Shown one piece after another: positions 12,801-21,800 of a stretch of DNA of 64,000 bases. Under the pieces are notes generated by a model, which made no database searches, was not told the origin of the DNA, and saw only the letters and a list, made by a program, of their open reading frames with translations. The DNA lies in assembly GCA_021014325.1 (NCBI GenBank), contig CM037462.1, positions 14,900,135-14,964,134 of the forward strand, in the 5' to 3' direction. The translations under genes and the position numbers were made by a program. This DNA comes from Plazaster borealis (lineage: Eukaryota; Echinodermata; Asteroidea; Forcipulatida; Labidiasteridae). The stretch's first letter is position 1. Every line of letters starts with the position of its first letter.

Positions 12801-15800
12801 CAACATTAGAAATCTCAATCATTAAGAACAATTTCAACCGACAAGTGTTGAATGGGTTTTGATGATCCCCCTATATCATTCATGTAGTTGCGATAATCGT
12901 AGCCCTCCTTCCTCCCGATGGTCTGATCACTGTCGGGAAGATGGAGGGTTATGATAATCGCAACTAATCAATGGAATGTCGATCATCGATGATGGATCAA
13001 TTGACAGATAACTTATTTATATTTGTAATGTAAGTAAGTGGGTGGGTGTTACTTCTATCTAGAAACTAAGTTAACATGTTAAAGTATAAGATAAGGCTCC
13101 CCCGTGCATTTCGTAAGGAGCCATAGTTTCTAGAACAAAAGTAGGTGGGTGCACCTCCATGGTGGGTGTAACCACCGACCGTGACCATGGAGGTAGATTC
13201 TACCTCCAGGTCCTTTCTCTGTTGTAATTGTGTAACCAGCAAAGCAGGGCATTTGGACCCCTTGGCTTGAGCATTGTGTGCCAATACTCTGGACTTCTCA
13301 CTGGCACTATTTATGGAGCTATGGGACTGAAGACTAACCATGCATGCAGGAAGGAAACACTGGATCCGTGTGGGTTAAGCAACTGATTGATGTCAATCGC
13401 TAGCCGGCCTAGCGGACGCTCGATCATCCGCCGATAAGCCTTTTTGAGGTGTGGTGGACGTGATACGCGCGCGTCACACGCCGCGACTGATGCCACGCTC
13501 ACCATGTTGGTGGTCATTAGGTTTACGTGTAAACGCCGCGTCGCCTAAAATGCGCACTTCACTGAATAACATACGTTCTATTTCTATGGTCAATACGCAC
13601 AAATTTACCACAACTTTACAGTGTTGTAGCATTGTGTCCGCCATACCTCAAAAAGGCTTATGGCAATGCGTCAATCAAAAAGCACAAGTTTGGGCCGACT
13701 AAATCCTCAGCTCGCTCTGACCAGAGCCTTGCTCTATGCATGCTCTGACTTATTATTAATCTCCAAAACTTTGTTCAATCCTTCTTGAAGTCACACATTT
13801 AAAAAACCTGGTCATGCAGTTTATAATCAACTGAACGGTCGCTTCTTGATAGGTGAGTAATGGCGACGGTCATCGGGGTGTTTTTCACCACCATGCACAG
13901 AAGAAGGCGTAAGAAGGTTACACTTAGGCTATACTTTACACTGACAGAAACTTACTTGAGCTCAGCGCCATAAAATATTAAGGTGCGCCCTCTGTTGGAA
14001 AGACAAACCGAACTGGATGTGTTAGGTTTTGTTGGTTTTGGGTTGGAGCTTAGCCCAGGTTTAGCACATACTTTTAAAATTAAATGCAACAAACTAAATA
14101 CTGTAAAAAAAAAATAATAATGATACTTTATGTTATTTTTCATAAACAACAGCATACAGTATCGATGGGCATTGACTTTTCCCATTGTGTGGTTTGGCGG
14201 GTTGGAAGATAGCACTGCACTCCAAGACCTTCCAAGTGAACAATCGTGACCTCCCAATCAACAGATAAGACATTGTTACAACAAGTTCATGCTTTTACAA
14301 AAACTTAAACTGTTCAACAAAATCAACAAAACCCTACCAGCGTAAAACCTTTTCAACCCAGAGGCGTTCAAGCTCGCCCGGGTATCAATTTTTATAAAAG
14401 AAAATAGCCTAGGGGCCCACACAAAGTACTGCGCACTTAGTGAAAAACAGGGGACAAAGTTACTGCAAATGAACCGAACCGATGATTGATTTGTTATCAT
14501 TCTGAGCACTGCTCTTTTATATCATGAAAATCATGAAACTGCAAGTGCTTTCTGGCTATATTTACCATGTAATTTTGGTGCACTCAGCACACAGAGACAA
14601 CAATGAAAGGACATTAGGGACAAACGATGGAGTGGGGATTAAGTTAATTGCAAAAGTAGGCCTCTAATGATGCCACAAAAAAATAGCGGGATAGAACCCC
14701 TGGATGGACAGATCAATAAATTAACGTTCGGGTAGGAGACTAATGAGTAGTCTCAGCGAGCTATGTATAATGCATTGCATCTAAAATCCACCCCTTTGCT
14801 GCAGTCACTACCTCTAAGCGAATTCGATACAAGTTATTACTTTGGGTTTACAAATCATTCCACAACCAGTCACCAGATTATATGCAGTCCTGCGTTCCTA
14901 CATCATGTTCCTTCAAGACCAAACCTACGGTCCAGCTAACCCTTTCCGGGTGACCTTGCCCCACGCACCCGCAACAAGGCTGGTGACAAACCTTCACAGT
15001 CACTGCAGTAAAGGAGTGGAACAGTCTACCACTTTCAAACCAAAAATAAATGCCAAATCAACCGACAAATTCAAGAAAATGATCAAAACATATCTATTTC
15101 AACATTAATCAATTTATTGCATTACAGGCGGCTTTCATTTCATTATTAATATTATGTAACAGACAAGACAGTGACAATAGGCCTAGCCTCTATAACACAA
15201 CCCAACATCATCATGTTCACTCAGCGGTAAATCTTCAAGACACGACTTTAAAAATAAGAAGATGTTCCCTCCTCTCCTTTCTTCATCATCGCCAATACAT
15301 CAATCTTTAGCAAGCAAGACTGATTGCCATGGCAACAATACACTTTGAGATCCTCCAGACTATGTTTGCATGGCTGAGGCGGTTCGAGGAAGCTCAAACT
15401 GATAGAGGAAAGGTTTTTATTGCATGACACAATTCCTTAGCGTTCTTATAAGAAAAGGGGCTTTGTACTCACTCAAGCGCTGTATAAAATTAGGAGGGGA
15501 AAGCTGCAGAGCGCGTCTTGCATTGTTAAATTCAGTGTACATTAGGCCTACGCGTTATTACATCATTGGTTTTGGGAAGCGTAACTTGCATCATATTCTT
15601 GTTTTCGATAGATACGGTATACACCATCATAACAAACCTTAAATTCGTCAAATTAAAGGGGCACATTGCCTTCAAATTTCTCAAAATTTTACTGTTTGGG
15701 ATTACTCCTTATCCTTTATAAGAGAGTTATTCATGCACAAAAACAGATGCAGTAGTGTGTTGTAATAAGTGAGTAGTGATTAAAAAAGACACAAGTATAG

Positions 15801-18800
15801 GCCTATGCCTCTCGAAATACAACCAGCAGAACATACGGTTCGCCATTTTGTGGTGTCAAAAATTTGGCTCAACAAAATAGCAGACCGTGTTCTGTCATGA
15901 AATTACACAAAAAACACACAATTCAAGAGTATGTGGATCATGATTGTACTTTTAAAATATCTTTCCAACCATATTCATTTTATAGCCTTCAGGCCCTGTA
16001 CACTATTGGTAAGATCGAAAAACACAAATGTTCACATATTCACACATAACTTACATGATTTAAAGTAATGGTATAGAAAGGGTTCCTTAAACTATTTCTG
16101 CCTAAAATGCTATAGTTTCTGAGAAATGAGTAAAACAATAGTCTTTATCACGCGTGATAAATACTCGATGTTTAAAAAAAACAGAAAACACATAAGGTCT
16201 CTTCTCACTATTTTCTCGTGACCTCGATGACTATTGAGCTCAAACTTTCACAGGTTTATTTGTTCATGCGTATGTTGAATAACACAAAATGTGGACACTG
16301 ATTTTGAGCTGTTACCAAAAGTGATACAATACCCTTAAGTGCCCAATCCGAAGACACTCGTGCCGCTTTCAGTGACCCATAGTTTACTGAAAATTATCCA
16401 TGTTCTGTGGGAGAATTTTAGATCGTTCACATTTTGTGTTTTCGAAAAGGCAAAAACAAATTGTTTGTTTGTCTATAGAGGGTCTTCAAAATGTAGGGTC
16501 GGTTGACCAATAATGAGAATATAATGAACATTTTGAAATTTTGATATTTTTTTTCCGGTCACGACGCAAAATGACGGTCGGTCGGACGGGGACAAACAAA
16601 CAATTTGCTTGGGCCTAACGGCAGACGAAACGAGCAATGGTGATATCAGGGTGTCTTCAAATTGGTATTTTTCTCGACTATAGAGCCTAGTTGTTCAGAC
16701 GAAAAAAAACATTTCTCTGGGATGGATATCTTGTTATAACGTACCAATCAGTGAACTTTCAGATTGAAATAAATCATTTTCCCCGAAACCTATAAATTGC
16801 TGTAATTTTTACTTAAGTGCATGGTGAGTCGCTGCAGCATGAGTCGTAATTTCCACGAGATCCTCGAAGGGTATGTTAGAAAACGAAAGGAGTGAACATT
16901 GTCTTATAGAAACCGATTAACCTACCAAGAAGTTGATTTGGAAGTTAATTGTTTCATGGAGGTAGAAACCTAATTCTTCCTCCATGATTGTTCCAAGAAG
17001 AGGTTCGTACGAGTAAAGATACCCTTTATTTAGATGCATTTGTCAACGACGTGCTCTTCATCACTTTTGTGTCGCCATCACTGCTGTAATGCTTTGCCAT
17101 AAAATACAACTCAATGGGCTTTAATAAATAGGTTAGGCCTGATGTTTTTTATTCTGCAGTCGTTTCGTGCGTTCAAGTATACTCATGCAATCAAAACTGG
17201 GGCTTGATCGGAGTCGATTTTGAGGAGAGCTGTTCTCTGGCATGTAGATAGCGTAATTTCGGTTCGACATAAAACGGAAATTACCACTCCTTAACAAAGT
17301 TCTCAGTGATTTTGCTGGGTGCCGTGCCGCCGGAGAACCGTATAGGAACCCAGACGAAATATCTGCTTTAAATTCTTACACGTCCGTGCATAAAATAAAT
17401 GACACATCATAACTGGGTTCGGTTCACTGCTTTCATGACAACTACCACAAAACATTATTTTTTTCAGAACTTGTTGCATGTTATTTACCACTTACCCAAT
17501 AGTTCATGAATAACCCAATAGTTCATAATACAAAAACATCAACAATGTTGAACCAGTGACACCCGTATATTTCAGAGCAGATAATAACCGCTAACCATCG
17601 AGCGTCAAGGGCCCAATTTCATAAAGCCTGTAAGCAGAAAAACTTGTTCAGTACAGAAAAATCATGCTTAGCAGAAGCAGGTTACCAGCAGAGTATATAA
17701 TGCATTTCGAGAAATTCCACTTCGTCGAAGTACTGCGGTTATGGAAAAAGATATCAGTTGTTATCCCTAAAAATTTGAATCTGAGAAGCGTTACTGTAGT
17801 AACGTTTCTCAGTAGTTTATTCAAATTGCAGATACAAAAAAATATTCTTCCTGCATGGACGGCAATATCTCAAAAACGCTACCACCTTTTGAAATGAAAT
17901 TTTCACACGTTAGTTTTATGGTATATATCTACAACAATATGATTGAAACAAACAGTGGGTTCCAACTACAAATTGTATACAATCCCTTTAACCAGATCCT
18001 TCATACCTCAAGACGCTTATTGATATTTTTATTCGGGTCTCAAACACTTTTGGGCTAACCCTTAAGTATAGTTTTATGGTATATTATCTACAGCTATGAT
18101 TGAAACAAAAAGTGGGTTCCTGTTACCAAACGTATACAATCCCTTTAACGTGGACAAGTTAAGGACCAATATCCATTAAATCCGCTGCGAGGGTCTTAAG
18201 CCCTTTTCACACGACAGCAATTTAACAAGGGTCCCTTGCTTAATTTTAGCATGGTTGCGAAATTTTACCAAATGCACCTCGTGTGAAAGGACAATAATGT
18301 TTATACTGTCAATACTGACGGCAAATTTGAGAAGATTTCAACAGGGATCTTTGACAGTCCAAACATTGTTGTCCTTCCACGCGAAGTGCACAACCTTTTT
18401 CTCAAACTAGTATTAGCAAGGGACCCCTGCTAAATTGCTGTCGTGTGAAAAGGGCTTTAGTTCGAATCATCCGAGAACTGAGCCGGTGGAAGGGTTTATC
18501 CAAGATAAGATTAGTCTATATAGGGTTATAGCCAACGAATCAACAATACCATGAATATTTAATAAAATATTTGATTGTCTGAAAGGCTGCTCGTTTGGCT
18601 AATAAGAATCTTTATGCAAATATTGTTTAAAAATGTTTTTAAAAAACGTTTTATTTTATAGTTCCCGGACTTCAAATTTTAAAAGTAAAATTGCTTTCGT
18701 TTCTTTAACTAATGCTTTTTCGAAATTCGTTCACTCGTTAAATTACAAAATAATGGTCTGAAAATCGGGTCATGCAACTTTAATGATATCACAACTTAAC

Positions 18801-21800
18801 TGTACATAAACATTATGTCAAAATCAGTTTTTCAAGCAATATTGTCCAACTAGATTTACGGGATATTGAGATTAGATCCCTAATCCCAGCTTACATAACC
18901 CAAGACATCTACCTGAAAGATGACTCACTAAACCCAATCAAAGAGCTCATGGTCCAATGCGCAAAATCTTTCTTGTAAGCCTATACTTAGGAATCTTTCT
19001 TCTATACTGGCTCCCGGTCAGTATACAGACGACCATTCTTCTTCAAAAGATTTCCCGCCCAGACGCTGAGATAGCCAGCAGTGACGCCAGACTGTAAAAC
19101 TTATGATTAACTTCTTCTTTTTGTGTGATATCCGATCTGATTAAAAGTATAAATATCAATATGGGGGTGTGGTGCATGGCGGACGGAATAGTGTGGATGG
19201 TGTTTTGCCTTGATTAGAAAAAGTTTGCTGTCAAAACAAAACAAACACAATGATGTTCTGCCTATTGGCCAATTGCATGCATAGGACTAGCACCAGCACA
19301 CACAATGTTTGTAAAAGCCGTAAATCGAGGACTTCCCTCTGTTTGGACTTAGTTTGTTTTTGAAGCGACGCCCCATTAGTTGGTTATGTACATGAAGCAG
19401 AGGCCCTCGCTATGTCATTATGGTATCCCTTTTGTTAAACTCCTCGGTTTAAACGTTTTTACGCGTTCAGTGTCATGTGTGTGTGTGAGCGTGTCTATCC
19501 ATTCAAACCGAGGACTTTAACAAAAGGGATCCGGGTGTTTGACAGAGCGAGGACGTCCTCGCTTCGTTTTCGTGTACAAACCCACTGGGGACGTCGCTAA
19601 AAAAAAACTATGTCTAAACAACGGGAGAACAAAGAGAAGTCCTCGGTATGGGATTTACAAGACGTATTGGAACTTTACATAGTGTGGATCATAAGAAAAC
19701 ATATGAGGGTCGACCATAATATAGGACTCAATTTTGGAGAAGTGTCGGTTCTGAGAAGAACCGGTCTTCTCAGAACCTATACTTCTCCAAAAAGAGTTTT
19801 AAACATGCGCTTGTACCCGCGTGTTTATAGTTTTTCTCATCTCCAAGACATGTTGCCATATAGCTCCCATAGCAAGTTTTAGTAGTTCTTGCTGTACGGT
19901 TCTCTCGCGGTCACACCAAGGAGGTCACCCAACTTTGTACCTCCCGATGATCACCACTGCACGACCACTGAACGTGCCTGCTTCTTACGTGATAGAAGCA
20001 CGTGAAAAGACACGCTTTGTCTTCGTTTTTATGAATGGACAGCATTGCCCCCCCCCCCCCCAGCAAGGCTCGTCACACACTATACCAAGACTAGTCACAC
20101 CATAAAGGAGGTCACCCAATTTTGCACCGCCCGATGGTCACAGACCACTGCGTGTCCGCTTCAGAGGCAGGTGAAGGACACGCTTGGCTTGTTAAGTTTA
20201 TGAATGGAAAGCATCACCCCCCCCCACACTCATATTTTTATGGTTCTGCTAAACTCTTCAAATTCTTGTTCACCTGATTAAATTTTACCTTAAAAAAAGG
20301 GTCTATAGTTTCACTTGAGGGGAATTTTGGTGATTGAAAATTGTTGACAAACTTGTATTGATTTCTAATCAACGGGGGCATTTCAGACGAAATTATTTCG
20401 CAGGATGCTTACTACCATTACCATCTTCATAACAAGGAGGCTTTCCGACAGAAATAACACAAATTCCAGAATCGATACCAAAGTATGACCCTACCTTTAA
20501 AGCAGATCAACAAACACATGAGCGAAGGCGTCGAGAAGCCAAGGGGGCTTTCCCGTGTATGATAACTATGATATCGTATGTCATCTTACAGCCGGCACTT
20601 GAGGCCCCTGGAAATACGTAACGAAGTGCCTGGACAAGCCGAGATGATCAGTGCTTTTATTCTCGTTTAATTTAATTTACTTTTCCGGAAATCGACAGAG
20701 CATCTTTGGAGTATTGCTTATAAAATAATAATGTTAATTTATTTTGCCGAAAAAGAAAGATGGCACGGATAGGAATGCAACATGCAAGTACGGTATACCT
20801 CACCTGACATTGTTTTGGTAAAACTAATTACGTACACACACTGCATTGTAATCTGTAAATTTTGTGTTCTCTTTGATTTGGACGAAGAAAACATAATGGC
20901 AAACAAAATGAATTTATATTGTATTTTGCTGTAGGTATTTTGCTGTAAAGGCAATAATTGCAACTTGCGTTCAGTAAATTTGTGCGCTCAGCAGCTGTAT
21001 GAAAATAGCCTATATATGTTTCTTTTCACAAAGGAAACCTTGCATAGTAACCAAAAAAACATCATTATATTATTGTATTTTGATTGTGTGGAATTTTATA
21101 AAACTTGTTACACTGCCAAAACTGGAGTGTTAAAATTGACACCACGGGTGTTGTCACATAGGCCTATAGATGAGAGAATCAACATTTACATCTTATATGG
21201 TGTTAAAATAACACCAATGTAATTTATCATTCTCTTCTTCCTGTACTGTGCAGATACCTCCTCCAGAGCTCGCACATTAATTTTGTTGGCAGAAATAATT
21301 AGTTATTTGAACACCCTATTGTGTAAATTTTGAAGAAAAAAACCCTCAAAAGTCGTACGTATGAATGTTATATTCTTAAATGCAAGCCTATACATCATTT
21401 TGAATTCAGTGCAATTTTTGCATTTGTCAAGTTAATTTAATGTTTGTTTAATAAACTACAATTTTAAAGGGAAAGTATACCTTTGTTTTTTTGAACCGTT
21501 CGATTATATTAATCCTATATGTAGATATACCGTATTATAATCAAACTAACCTCTGTGAAAATTTCATTTCAAAAGGTGGTCGCGTTTTTGAGATATCGCC
21601 GAAATCTGGAGCGGTTATGTCCTGGCGCAGGACAAAGTAATCCGTAATTGGAATACACAATCTGAGAAACGTATCTAAGTAACAGTAACGTTTCTTAGAT
21701 TCAAAAATTGGGGGATAAAAACTGATATCTTTTTCTATAACCACATTACTTCGAAGTGAAATGTTTCTAAAAATGCTTTATACTATCGAAAGCTACTGCG

